A stretch of DNA of 13,509 nt from Paramuribaculum sp. (GCA_029058705.1 JAIDXA010000166.1:1-13509), one strand, 5' to 3'. Shown: positions 6,716 to 13,320, counted from the first letter of the stretch. Notes: generated from the sequence alone by a model not told the origin. Made by a program: numbers and translations.

Positions 6716-7834
6716 TTATTTAAGGCGGTATTTGCCTCCTGGAAATGTCATTAAAAGGTTTTTGAATTCCATGTCGATCAGCAGGGCCATTACTTTTGAA
6801 ACGGGTCGGTTCAGGGTGAATGCCAGTTGGGATATATGGGCTTCTCCTTGCGTCTGGAGGTAGTTGATGACGGTTTCTTCCTCGTCGGAGAGATCGGGGA
6901 ATAGTGGCGGCTGAGTGTCGGTCCGGGACTGTGTCCTGCTCCAGTTCATTGCCTCGATGATGTCATCTGCGGTCTGGACAAGGGCAGCGCAGTGGTCGGC
7001 AATCAGCCGGTTGCATCCTTGCGAGAAGCGGTCGGATGTGCGGCCTGGCAGAGCGAAGACGTCGCGGTTATAGCCTGCGGCGAGTCTTGCTGTTATGAGC
7101 GCGCCTCCTTTGTTTGCCGATTCAACGACGAGAGTGGCGTCGGACAGAGCCGCAACAATCCGGTTTCGGGCTATAAAGTTGCCTTTGTGTACGGGATCCG
7201 AGCTTGAATACTCTGTTGCGAGTATGCCTTTCGAGCGCACTATCTCGGCGGCAAGAGAGCGGTGTTGGGCGGGATAGATCATGTTCAGTCCGTGGGCAAG
7301 CACTGCTGCTGTCGGGATTGAGTTCCGGAGGGCGTTTTTGTGGGCTGCGGCGTCAATTCCAAGAGCAAGTCCGGAAACAATTGTCAGCGGGTCGGCCATC
7401 TTTTCCTTGAGGTCGCGCAGCAGTGATTCGATGAAGCTGATTCCGTAGTTGGTCGCGTGGCGTGTTCCGACAATGGACAGCATGCGTCCTTTGTCGAGAG
7501 ATGCATTGCCGAGGGTGAACAGCATCAGGGGAGCGTCTTCGGCTTCGAGCAGTCGTTTGGGATAGCCTGTTTCCGAGAAATAGAGCGTACGGATGGAGTT
7601 TGCTGTTATAAAGTCGGTTTCTCGTTTGGCTTTTTCTATCAGCGATTCCCTGTAGGTCCGGTCGAAAATCCGGTTGCTAAACCCCATCAGTGAGCTCAAC
7701 TGCCGGTCTGTGGCGCGGAAGAATTCCTGCTCGGAGCCGGTATGAGCGAGCAGTTCGCGTGCGAGAGTCGGATTTATTCCTTTAAGAGAGGCGAAAGCAA
7801 TCCGGTAGATGATTTCGGTTTCGTTGTGGGGCAT
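6716..7834 (-). CDS. dprA: DNA processing protein DprA
   Basis: The 372-residue product matches DprA (Smf), which binds incoming single-stranded DNA during transformation and loads RecA; in many non-competent bacteria its role is unclear. Layout: an N-terminal helical SAM/HhH-like part (about 1-75), a Rossmann-fold core with SIVGTRHAT (120-128), SGLALGIDAAAH (154-165), FIARNRIVAALS (220-231) and the NKGGALITA loop (241-249), and a C-terminal winged-helix domain (about 315-372, EEETVINYLQTQGEAHISQL). All core motifs are intact and the length is normal. The gene begins 24 bp after the thioesterase stop, so the two are probably co-transcribed from the promoter upstream of the thioesterase. The ATG start fits the family's usual N-terminus. 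Confidence 0.95.
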   Translation of the reverse strand: MPHNETEIIYRIAFASLKGINPTLARELLAHTGSEQEFFRATDRQLSSLMGFSNRIFDRTYRESLIEKAKRETDFITANSIRTLYFSETGYPKRLLEAEDAPLMLFTLGNASLDKGRMLSIVGTRHATNYGISFIESLLRDLKEKMADPLTIVSGLALGIDAAAHKNALRNSIPTAAVLAHGLNMIYPAQHRSLAAEIVRSKGILATEYSSSDPVHKGNFIARNRIVAALSDATLVVESANKGGALITARLAAGYNRDVFALPGRTSDRFSQGCNRLIADHCAALVQTADDIIEAMNWSRTQSRTDTQPPLFPDLSDEEETVINYLQTQGEAHISQLAFTLNRPVSKVMALLIDMEFKNLLMTFPGGKYRLK

Positions 7835-7858
7835 GACTGGCGGGAGGGGTGGGTTTGG

Positions 7859-8272
7859 TTATTGACCGATGTGGCCGGCAAAGGCCTGTGCAAGAATGTC
7901 GCCACGTGTCAGCCGACCGTTTTCGGTGCAGACTACGGTGACGATGGCTGTTGTGGCCAGACGTTTGTCGGGGAGTGCGTAGATGTCTTGCTGAAAGATG
8001 AATCTGGCGCCGTCGCGGTGCAGGTTTATGCAACTCAGGAATTCCTGTCCGAGTCCAAGGGGCTGCAGGTATTCAATGGTTACTGAGCGCAGAACCGGAT
8101 CGACTCCACGCATGTGCATTTCTGCGAAAGAGAATCCTGCGTGCCGGCAGAATTCGTGGCGGGTGTGTTCCATATAATGGAGATAGTTGGCATTGTTGAC
8201 TATTCCCTGACAGTCCACTTCATAGTCGCGGACTCTCATTTTAAGTTTAAATGCATATTCTTTTTCCTTCAT
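7859..8272 (-). CDS. acyl-CoA thioesterase, hotdog fold (YbgC/4HBT type)
   Basis: The 137-residue single-domain hotdog protein hydrolyses an acyl-CoA or acyl-ACP thioester. The signature VRDYEVDCQGIVNNANY (residues 14-30) contains the catalytic Asp20 and the G-I-V-N-N turn at the start of the long central helix (LHYMEHTRHEF), as in YbgC and 4-hydroxybenzoyl-CoA thioesterases. The length is typical and the enzyme would act in the cytoplasm as a homotetramer, by family knowledge. The substrate cannot be told from sequence. It is the first gene of the thioesterase-dprA(-udp) group, with a promoter-like site directly upstream (8298-8327). The start ATG sits about 20 bases from the likely transcription start. 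Confidence 0.88.
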   Translation of the reverse strand: MKEKEYAFKLKMRVRDYEVDCQGIVNNANYLHYMEHTRHEFCRHAGFSFAEMHMRGVDPVLRSVTIEYLQPLGLGQEFLSCINLHRDGARFIFQQDIYALPDKRLATTAIVTVVCTENGRLTRGDILAQAFAGHIGQ

Positions 8273-8287
8273 TATTGTCGTTGTTGC

Positions 8288-8318
8288 TTTTGGTTGTCAA
8301 ATTTAATGAAAAACTTTG
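8288..8318 (+). promoter_or_regulatory. candidate promoter for the lipoprotein gene
   Basis: TTTG at 8289-8292, within TTTTGG, is followed after 18 bp by AAACTTTG at 8311-8318. The Bacteroidota consensus is TTTG, 19-21 bp, then TAnnTTTG, so the -7 box matches except at its first base. Transcription would start near 8325, leaving roughly 37-50 bases before the ATG. It overlaps the opposite promoter almost base for base. Confidence 0.38.
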
Positions 8319-8327
8319 TCATGCAAA
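8298..8327 (-). promoter_or_regulatory. candidate promoter for thioesterase-dprA
   Basis: Read on the - strand, TTTG (8327-8324) is followed after 18 bp by TAAATTTG (8305-8298), a full match to the Bacteroidota -7 box TAnnTTTG with a spacer one base shorter than usual. The start would be near 8294, about 20 bases before the thioesterase ATG at 8272. Confidence 0.5.
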
Positions 8328-8361
8328 AAAAATGCCCGACCTTTGTGGGAAATCAAAATAG

Positions 8362-8808
8362 ATGTTGAAAGATATGAAAAAACAGTTTTTCCCGATTGGA
8401 TTAGCCGTGCTCGGAATGTGTGGCTGTATCAGTTCGTGCAGCAGCGACAGCAAAATGAAAGCGATGATAGAGATGAGTGCGAAGAGCTGTCCGGTAGAGA
8501 TTGCAAAGGATTTTACGATGGAGAGCATCAAGGATGACGGCACGTATGTAGTTTACCGTTATGTCTACACCGATTCGCTTTATGATCCGCTTGCCAATAT
8601 GAAGGTTTACGGCCCCGAGAAGGTTAAGCAGACAAGTCTGCGCACGTTGCGTGACACTCCGGGCTCAAAAGAGTTTTTCCAGGAGGTGGCCAATGCGGGT
8701 CGAGGTTTCAAGTATGTCTACATAGGAATGCCTTCGGGCGACAGTTCGGCGCTTGTGATCGAGCCGGAAGAGGTTCAGGTTGTTGTCAGCGAGCAGGCGG
8801 CGAGCTGA
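8362..8808 (+). CDS. small lipoprotein, unknown function
   Basis: The 148-residue product begins MLKDMKKQFFPIGLAVLG and has a lipobox ISSC within CGCISSCSSDSK, so it is probably a diacylglyceryl-Cys lipoprotein exported across the inner membrane. A second in-frame ATG at 8374 gives the more standard n-region MKKQFF and is an equally good start; the first ATG was taken because it comes first after the candidate promoter. The mature part is about 115 residues and mixed alpha/beta (SCPVEIAKDFTMESIKDDGT, then YVVYRYVYTD), with an acidic C-terminus. I do not recognise the family. It converges on the CLC gene with only 12 bp between the two stops, too little for a separate terminator on each side. 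Confidence 0.75.
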   Translation: MLKDMKKQFFPIGLAVLGMCGCISSCSSDSKMKAMIEMSAKSCPVEIAKDFTMESIKDDGTYVVYRYVYTDSLYDPLANMKVYGPEKVKQTSLRTLRDTPGSKEFFQEVANAGRGFKYVYIGMPSGDSSALVIEPEEVQVVVSEQAAS

Positions 8809-8820
8809 CGCCGAATTGGG

Positions 8821-10629
8821 TCAGTCCTCCGAGTAGTGGCGCAGGACGCGTCTGTAGGAGTTGAATATTTTCGATTTGGATACGAATCCGATGTAAACAC
8901 CGTTGTCGACGACCGGGAGATTCCATGCTCCTGTGTCGTCGAAAACTTTCATGACATGTTCCATTGATGACTTCACGTCGATTTCGGCTGGAGGAGAGCT
9001 CATGAATGTTTCGACTTTTATGCGCCGGTACAGGTCGGTGCGGAACATAATGTTCCGGATTTCGTCGAGTATGACGACGCCGAGCAGTTTGCCGTCGGGG
9101 TCGAGGACCGGGAAGAGGTTTCTGCTTGACCGAGAGATGACGGTCACCATTTCGCGAAGATCCATTTTGGGGTGTACGGAAAGGAAGTCGGTTTCGATGA
9201 CGTTGTCGATCTTAAGCAGAGTTAGGACTGCTTTGTCTTTGTGGTGGGTGATCAGTTCTCCACGTTGGGCGAGTCGCATGGCATAGATGCTGTATGGTTC
9301 GAAGAACTTGATTGTCAGATATGACAGAGCCGAGACAATGAGCAGCGGCAGAAAGAGGGTGTAGCCGCCGGTCAGTTCAGCTGTCAGGAAGATGCCCATC
9401 AGCGGGGCGTGCATGACTCCAGACATGACACCGGCCATTCCCATAAGGGCGAAATTCTTTACCGAGAGGTCGAGTCCGAATATGTTGTTCAGGGAGTAGG
9501 CGAAGACGAATCCGGCCATGCATCCGACAAAGAGCGATGGCGCGAACGTGCCTCCGACACCGCCTGCGCCGTTGGTGGCAGATGTGGCGAACGCTTTCGT
9601 AACGGTGACGGCGAGAATGAACATTATGATGAAAAGCGCAGACGAACGTTCGGAATAGAAGATCGAACCGTCGAGGATGTCTTCAGTGCTTCCGGACAGG
9701 AGTGAAATGATAGCGTCGTAACCTTCGCCATACAGAGGAGGGAACAGATAGACGAGTCCGGAAAGGATAACGGCGCCTATCGAGAAGCGCAGCCATACGT
9801 TCGAGACGCTGCGGAACATGTTTTCCATCATGTTCATGACACGGGTGAAGTAGAGGGAAGTCAGGCCACAGAAAACGCCGAGCAGGATTGTGTAGGGGAT
9901 TCTTGATGTAAGGAATGGTTCGGTCTGGACGAAATAGAACTCCGCGTTATAGCCGGTGAATATGTATGCTGTGACGGCTCCGGTTATCGAAGCGACGAGC
10001 AGAGGCATTACCGATACGGTTGTCAGGTCGATCATCAGCACTTCGAGAGTGAACAGCATACCGGCTATCGGGGCCTTGAAGATGCCTGCGATTCCTGCGG
10101 CGGCCCCGCATCCGACGAGTATCATGAGGACACGCGGCGACATTCTGAACCATTGTCCGACCTGAGATCCGATAGCCGCACCGGTGAATACGATCGGGCC
10201 TTCGGCACCGACGGATCCTCCGAATCCGATGGTCACAGAACTGGCACACAGTGAAGTGAACATGTTGTGGCGTTTCAGCCGGCTTTTGTTCTGGGAAATA
10301 GCATAGAGGACGCGTGTCACGCCATGGGATATGTTGTCGCGGACAACGTAGCGGACATAGAGCAGGGTTATCAGCACACCGACGGCGGGGTAGACGATGT
10401 AGAGCAGTTGCCCGCTGCTGACAGTGAAGTTGCTTTTCAGTGTGTTTGAAATCAGGAATATAAGTCCTTTCAGGGCAAGTGCGGCGAATCCGCCGATTAT
10501 GCCTACGATCAGAGCGAGGACAACGACAAAGGTTTTTTCCTTGATGTGTTGTTCGCGCCATTTTGAAAACCGGAGGAATGTGTCGCTCAGTCGTCCGGAC
10601 GGGTGGTTTATAGTTGAAGTCTTAGGCAT
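8821..10629 (-). CDS. CLC-family chloride channel/transporter with CBS pair
   Basis: The 602-residue polytopic membrane protein has a CLC core at about 35-455 and two cytoplasmic CBS domains at about 470-595, which in CLC proteins often sense nucleotides. Core signatures are SHGVT (101-105) at the place of GSGIP, GAEGP (141-145) at GREGP with the gating Glu at 143, LFTLEV (192-197), GGTFAP (359-364) at GxFxP, and EPYSIY (444-449), where Tyr446 matches the central Tyr. Two key positions differ from E. coli ClcA: the central Ser position is His102, and the inner proton Glu (203 in ClcA) aligns with Val197. Val at that site is typical of channels rather than Cl-/H+ exchangers, so the transport mode is open. 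The gene starts 30 bp after the sugar transferase stop and is probably the last gene of the tsaC operon. Confidence 0.93.
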   Translation of the reverse strand: MPKTSTINHPSGRLSDTFLRFSKWREQHIKEKTFVVVLALIVGIIGGFAALALKGLIFLISNTLKSNFTVSSGQLLYIVYPAVGVLITLLYVRYVVRDNISHGVTRVLYAISQNKSRLKRHNMFTSLCASSVTIGFGGSVGAEGPIVFTGAAIGSQVGQWFRMSPRVLMILVGCGAAAGIAGIFKAPIAGMLFTLEVLMIDLTTVSVMPLLVASITGAVTAYIFTGYNAEFYFVQTEPFLTSRIPYTILLGVFCGLTSLYFTRVMNMMENMFRSVSNVWLRFSIGAVILSGLVYLFPPLYGEGYDAIISLLSGSTEDILDGSIFYSERSSALFIIMFILAVTVTKAFATSATNGAGGVGGTFAPSLFVGCMAGFVFAYSLNNIFGLDLSVKNFALMGMAGVMSGVMHAPLMGIFLTAELTGGYTLFLPLLIVSALSYLTIKFFEPYSIYAMRLAQRGELITHHKDKAVLTLLKIDNVIETDFLSVHPKMDLREMVTVISRSSRNLFPVLDPDGKLLGVVILDEIRNIMFRTDLYRRIKVETFMSSPPAEIDVKSSMEHVMKVFDDTGAWNLPVVDNGVYIGFVSKSKIFNSYRRVLRHYSED

Positions 10630-10659
10630 TCGTAAAGAGGATTGTTGTTTGGAGACTGT

Positions 10660-12075
10660 TCATATGCCTTTGCCGGAGAAAACGGTCCGGAAAGTGTAGA
10701 GCAATATTTTTATGTCGGAGAGCAGCGATATGTTCTGAAGGTATATCAGGTCGAATTTCATACGTTCGATCATCTGGTCGACAGTGGATGCGTAGCCGTA
10801 TTTTACCATAGCGAGCGATGTTATTCCCGGGCGCATGCGGTGGAGCAATGCATGGGAAGGAGCGCGTTTCTCGATCTGTTCGACAAATTCCGGCCGTTCG
10901 GGACGCGGCCCGACGAGGGACATGTCGCCGCGGACAACATTGAGAAACTGAGGCAATTCGTCGAGACGGTATTTTCTGAGGAATTTTCCGAGAGGTGTTA
11001 TACGGGAGTCGCCCGGTGACGACAGGCGGGGTTTTCCGTCGGCTTCCGCGTCGGCCACCATTGTCCGCAGTTTGAAAATGGTGAATGGCCGGCGGTGGAG
11101 TCCGACTCTTTTCTGTCGGAAAAAAGCGGGTCCCGGCGAATCGATTTTTACGGCTATGGCGAGCAAAGCAACCGGAATTGCAGTCAGAACCATCATAGAC
11201 AGGCCGATTGCAAAGTCGAGGGCCCGTTTTGTGCAGAGAGTCGATGGCGGCAGGTGGGCGTGGGAAACGTCGATCAGCGGATCGGCAGTGAAACTGACGA
11301 GCCGCTGGTTCAGGAGGTAAGGCGGAAGCCGCCTGGCGTCGACAAAAATCGGACACTGGAAGGCATACAGCCTGTTGATTGTTTCCAGCGAGGCTTCCCA
11401 TCCGTCGGGGTCGGGCAGAACGATGAACCGGGAAATTCCGCAGGCATTTACGGCATTTACCATATTGTCGATGCAGATGCCCCGGGAGTCGTCGCCTTCC
11501 GGGCGGATGTTGTCGGAATATATCCTCATGGCAGGCAGGAAGCCGAGGTGAGGCATTCGTGACGCCGAAAATTCACTGAAAGCTTCGGGGAAACGGCCAC
11601 GTCCGACAATGGCTGTGGGGAATGATATTTTTCCTTTGGATATGCTTTTCTTTGTCAGAGATGTTATGATTGCGCGCGGCAGGTAGACGAGCATGAACAG
11701 AAGTCCGAAGACGGCGAGGAAGACGCGGTAGTCCTGGGCGCGGTCGTTGGTCAGGTCGTTGATCAGTGCGACGAAGATTATGACCAGAGTGCCTACAAGC
11801 GCGGTGGCGACGGTGGTCGTGAACTCGACTACACGTGATTTCGCGAAGAGGTTGGAGTAGTAGCCCGACATGTAGTAGACCACGAGCATCCCAAGCGGGA
11901 ACAGGATCTGACCGGCAATGACCATTGGCGATCCGAGGAAATCGGTGAGCGAATAGTAGATTTTCGCGCCAGGCAGCAGAGCATAGCGAACCATGTTGAA
12001 GAGCAGCACCGCAACAGAGGTCGAGAGCCAGTCGGCCACGACATAGGAGGTCAATTTACGGTCATGCGGGTTCAT
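10660..12075 (-). CDS. polyprenyl-phosphate sugar-1-phosphate transferase (WcaJ/WbaP type)
   Basis: The 471-residue membrane enzyme transfers a sugar 1-phosphate from a nucleotide sugar to undecaprenyl phosphate, the first step of exopolysaccharide, capsule or O-antigen synthesis. The N-terminal part has about four membrane segments (roughly 12-34, 51-68, 85-106, 117-137), followed by a cytoplasmic Rossmann-like region (about 150-255). A further hydrophobic helix at 286-310 precedes the catalytic domain. Catalytic-domain motifs are FFRQKRVGLHRRPFTIFKLR (319-338), LRKYRLDELPQFLNVVRGDM (366-385) with the Asp372-Glu373 pair, SLVGPRPE (386-393) and RPGITSLAM (415-423). All catalytic features are intact. 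The sugar (glucose, galactose or other) cannot be told. No other glycan gene lies nearby; it sits alone between tsaC and the CLC gene. Confidence 0.93.
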   Translation of the reverse strand: MNPHDRKLTSYVVADWLSTSVAVLLFNMVRYALLPGAKIYYSLTDFLGSPMVIAGQILFPLGMLVVYYMSGYYSNLFAKSRVVEFTTTVATALVGTLVIIFVALINDLTNDRAQDYRVFLAVFGLLFMLVYLPRAIITSLTKKSISKGKISFPTAIVGRGRFPEAFSEFSASRMPHLGFLPAMRIYSDNIRPEGDDSRGICIDNMVNAVNACGISRFIVLPDPDGWEASLETINRLYAFQCPIFVDARRLPPYLLNQRLVSFTADPLIDVSHAHLPPSTLCTKRALDFAIGLSMMVLTAIPVALLAIAVKIDSPGPAFFRQKRVGLHRRPFTIFKLRTMVADAEADGKPRLSSPGDSRITPLGKFLRKYRLDELPQFLNVVRGDMSLVGPRPERPEFVEQIEKRAPSHALLHRMRPGITSLAMVKYGYASTVDQMIERMKFDLIYLQNISLLSDIKILLYTFRTVFSGKGI

Positions 12076-12099
12076 TGGTCTGCTTCAGCGAGGGTTGAC

Positions 12100-12117
12100 G
12101 AGGGTTTGATCACCCTC
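12100..12117 (-). other. small intercistronic hairpin after tsaC
   Basis: GAGGGT-TTGATC-ACCCTC (plus-strand reading) is a perfect 6-bp stem with a 6-base loop that begins immediately after the tsaC stop codon on the - strand. There is no U-tract, so it is more likely an RNA stability or processing hairpin than a terminator. A second GAGGGT at 12090-12095 offers an alternative pairing. Confidence 0.3.
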
Positions 12118-12693
12118 TTATTTGCGAATTATCTTAAAGGAAGCGTCGTCGGAAATCTTGATTATGGCGGAAGGGCGGCGTGGCTCAGTGTCGTCGCGCC
12201 GATAGATGGCGACATAGTCGACGGCATCGATGATTTCCTTCGGGATCTCGCCAAAGAAGCGCGGAGTCGGCTGCCCGCTTATGTTGGCAGAGGTGCTGAC
12301 GAGGGGACGGCGCAGTCTGCGGCACAGTTCGCGGTTGAAAGGCTCGTCTGAGACTCTGAATCCGGCGCTTCCATCGGGCGCAAGCATGGAAGGGGCGATT
12401 CCAACCGGATGATCCACGATTATGGTCAGAGGGGTGACCGCTTCTTCAATCAGCTGGAATGCAATTTCCGGAAGCCCATCGGTGAACCGTTCGAGCTGGG
12501 CTGAATCAGCAACGAGCGAGATCATGGACTTGGCTTCGGCGCGGCGTTTCAGTTCAAAAATACGCCGGACCGCATTCTCGTTGGCCGCATCGCAGCCGAT
12601 TCCCCAGACCGTGTCGGTGGGGTAGAGAATTATGCCTCCTTTTTTCAGGCAGTCGATGGCGGCATCAATGTCGGTTTTCAAAAATCTGGACAT
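12118..12693 (-). CDS. tsaC: L-threonylcarbamoyladenylate synthase (TsaC/YrdC)
   Basis: The 191-residue cytoplasmic enzyme makes threonylcarbamoyl-AMP from Thr, bicarbonate and ATP for the t6A37 modification of ANN-decoding tRNAs. It is a single YrdC domain without the extra Sua5 C-terminal domain. Motifs are ILYPTDTVWGIGCDA (22-36), KRR at 49-51 with KSM at 55-57 (the KxR...SxxK-type nucleotide site), STSANISGQPTP (133-144) and PSAIIKI (174-180). Length and motifs are normal. It is the first gene of a probable three-gene - strand operon. Upstream there is no simple 5' region: palindromic repeat copy 2 starts about 30 bp before the ATG, and a good promoter lies about 300 bp away. Confidence 0.94.
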   Translation of the reverse strand: MSRFLKTDIDAAIDCLKKGGIILYPTDTVWGIGCDAANENAVRRIFELKRRAEAKSMISLVADSAQLERFTDGLPEIAFQLIEEAVTPLTIIVDHPVGIAPSMLAPDGSAGFRVSDEPFNRELCRRLRRPLVSTSANISGQPTPRFFGEIPKEIIDAVDYVAIYRRDDTEPRRPSAIIKISDDASFKIIRK

Positions 12694-12703
12694 AAGTAAC
12701 TTT

Positions 12704-12722
12704 GAGAGAGCGTTTGGGTTTA
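12704..12722 (+). repeat. degenerate end-motif copy next to the tsaC start
   Basis: GAGAGAGCGTTTGGGTTTA matches the end motif of the palindromic element (GAGAGTGTTTGAATTTAA) at most positions. It directly abuts the left end of element copy 2 and lies within about 10-30 bases of the tsaC ATG, so it would be in the tsaC leader. Confidence 0.5.
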
Positions 12723-12920
12723 AGAGAGTGTTTGAATTTAAACCGTGTTAACAATAACTAGAATGAAAGGTATAAACTTCAAAATAATCCTGAGGCCTTT
12801 TTTGGCGAATTACGCCGAGTCTCATCGGTCACATAGCCCGCTATGCTCCCTCTTCAACTCGCGGAATTCGTTCAAAAATTCCCTCAGGCTTAATTTGATT
12901 TAAATCCAAACACACTCTAA
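12721..12920. repeat. long palindromic MITE-like element, copy 2
   Basis: The terminal inverted repeats match at 19 of 22 positions (AGAGAGTGTTTGAATTTAAA on the left, from 12724, with the right end at 12897-12918). The inner arms 12789-12820 and 12857-12888 are also complementary (CCTGAGG...CGAGT with ACTCG...CCTCAGG). The core 12815-12861 matches 5385-5431 at 45 of 47 positions, including the CATAGC-CC-GCTATG centre. Arm sequences differ strongly from copy 1 but pair within this copy. It sits between a good - strand promoter and tsaC, so it is probably transcribed as part of the tsaC leader. There is no coding capacity. Confidence 0.8.
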
Positions 12921-12941
12921 GAGAGTATTTGAAAAGTCAAA
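12918..12941 (+). repeat. degenerate end-motif copy right of element 2
   Basis: TAAGAGAGTATTTGAA followed by a diverged tail repeats the start of the 24-base motif in direct orientation immediately after the right end of element 2, just as the intact motif follows element 1 at 5489. Confidence 0.5.
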
Positions 12942-12966
12942 TCAAACCATTATCCAAAACGGGTTG

Positions 12967-12993
12967 GCCGGCACACTCATTATATGTGTCGGC
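12967..12993. promoter_or_regulatory. operator-like inverted repeat at the tsaC start site
   Basis: GCCGGCACA (12967-12975) and TGTGTCGGC (12985-12993) pair at 8 of 9 positions around a 9-base spacer. The right arm abuts the -7 box of the promoter, so the inverted repeat covers the expected transcription start. It could be a repressor site or a hairpin at the 5' end of the transcript; which one cannot be decided from sequence. Confidence 0.4.
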
Positions 12994-13023
12994 AAAGATA
13001 AGGAAAGTTTCAAGGATGACAAA
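12993..13023 (-). promoter_or_regulatory. Bacteroidota-type promoter reading toward tsaC
   Basis: On the - strand TTTG (13023-13020) is followed by exactly 19 bp and then TATCTTTG (13000-12993), a complete match to TTTG-N19-21-TAnnTTTG. Transcription would start near 12989 and run through element 2 into tsaC, giving a leader of about 300 bases. The -33 box lies inside the palindrome CAAAGAATTCTTTG of the first GC-rich repeat. Confidence 0.62.
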
Positions 13024-13117
13024 GAATTCTTTGCCGTATTTAGGCGGTTCGTGATAACGGCCCGAGTGCCGAAAGCGCCTTGCATCCGAACCGTTCTGAC
13101 GAGCCGCCGGCCGTGCG
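13020..13117. repeat. GC-rich hairpin repeat, copy 1
   Basis: It starts with the perfect 14-base palindrome CAAAGAATTCTTTG (13020-13033), then GCCGTATTTA, then an 18-base arm GGCGGTTCGTGATAACGG (13043-13060) whose partner lies at 13091-13108 (15 of 18 paired), with a 30-base loop. Blocks 13028-13060 and 13073-13116 recur in copy 2. Its left edge supplies the -33 box of the promoter toward tsaC. Confidence 0.7.
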
Positions 13118-13160
13118 GTTGGGACGGCTGATGGAAATTTGCTGACTGAAAACAGAATGT

Positions 13161-13320
13161 CAAAGTACTCTTTGCCGTATTTAGGGCGGTTCGTGATAAC
13201 GGTCCGTCTGCGGTGTTGCTTACGGCACTCGGGCTCGGTCACGGACGAGAGTCCGCTCCCGTCGCCCTCGGCCTAAGCGCCTTGCATCCGGAGCGTTCTG
13301 ACGAACCGCCGGCCGTGCCG
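13161..13320. repeat. GC-rich hairpin repeat, copy 2 with expanded loop
   Basis: The layout is the same as copy 1: CAAAGTACTCTTTG (13161-13174, a damaged palindrome), arm 13185-13202 and partner 13293-13310 (15 of 18 paired). The loop is about 90 bases instead of 30. The loop carries a small hairpin CGGAC-GAGA-GTCCG (13242-13255) and an 11-base segment, 13223-13233, that is the exact reverse complement of 13061-13071 in the copy 1 loop. The promoter sequence seen next to copy 1 is decayed here (TTTG, 19 bp, CAAATTTC). Confidence 0.68.

Noticed and set aside
9947..10561. 204-codon - strand frame inside the CLC gene
   Set aside because: Same strand, different frame from an intact CLC gene with all family motifs; Arg/His/Pro-rich composition typical of a shifted frame.
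10622..11401. 259-codon - strand frame inside the sugar transferase gene
   Set aside because: A shifted frame of a complete transferase; Pro/Arg-rich with no recognisable motif.
12937..13242. 101-codon - strand reading frame through the repeat region
   Set aside because: It is assembled from the two GC-rich repeats, so the same peptide pattern (KYGKE-F/Y-F) appears twice, and it covers the promoter and operator-like sequence. It has no domain or codon-use support.
13020..13320. CRISPR array
   Set aside because: There are only two copies, the units are about 100-160 bases with internal self-complementary arms and a variable loop, and no cas gene is present.
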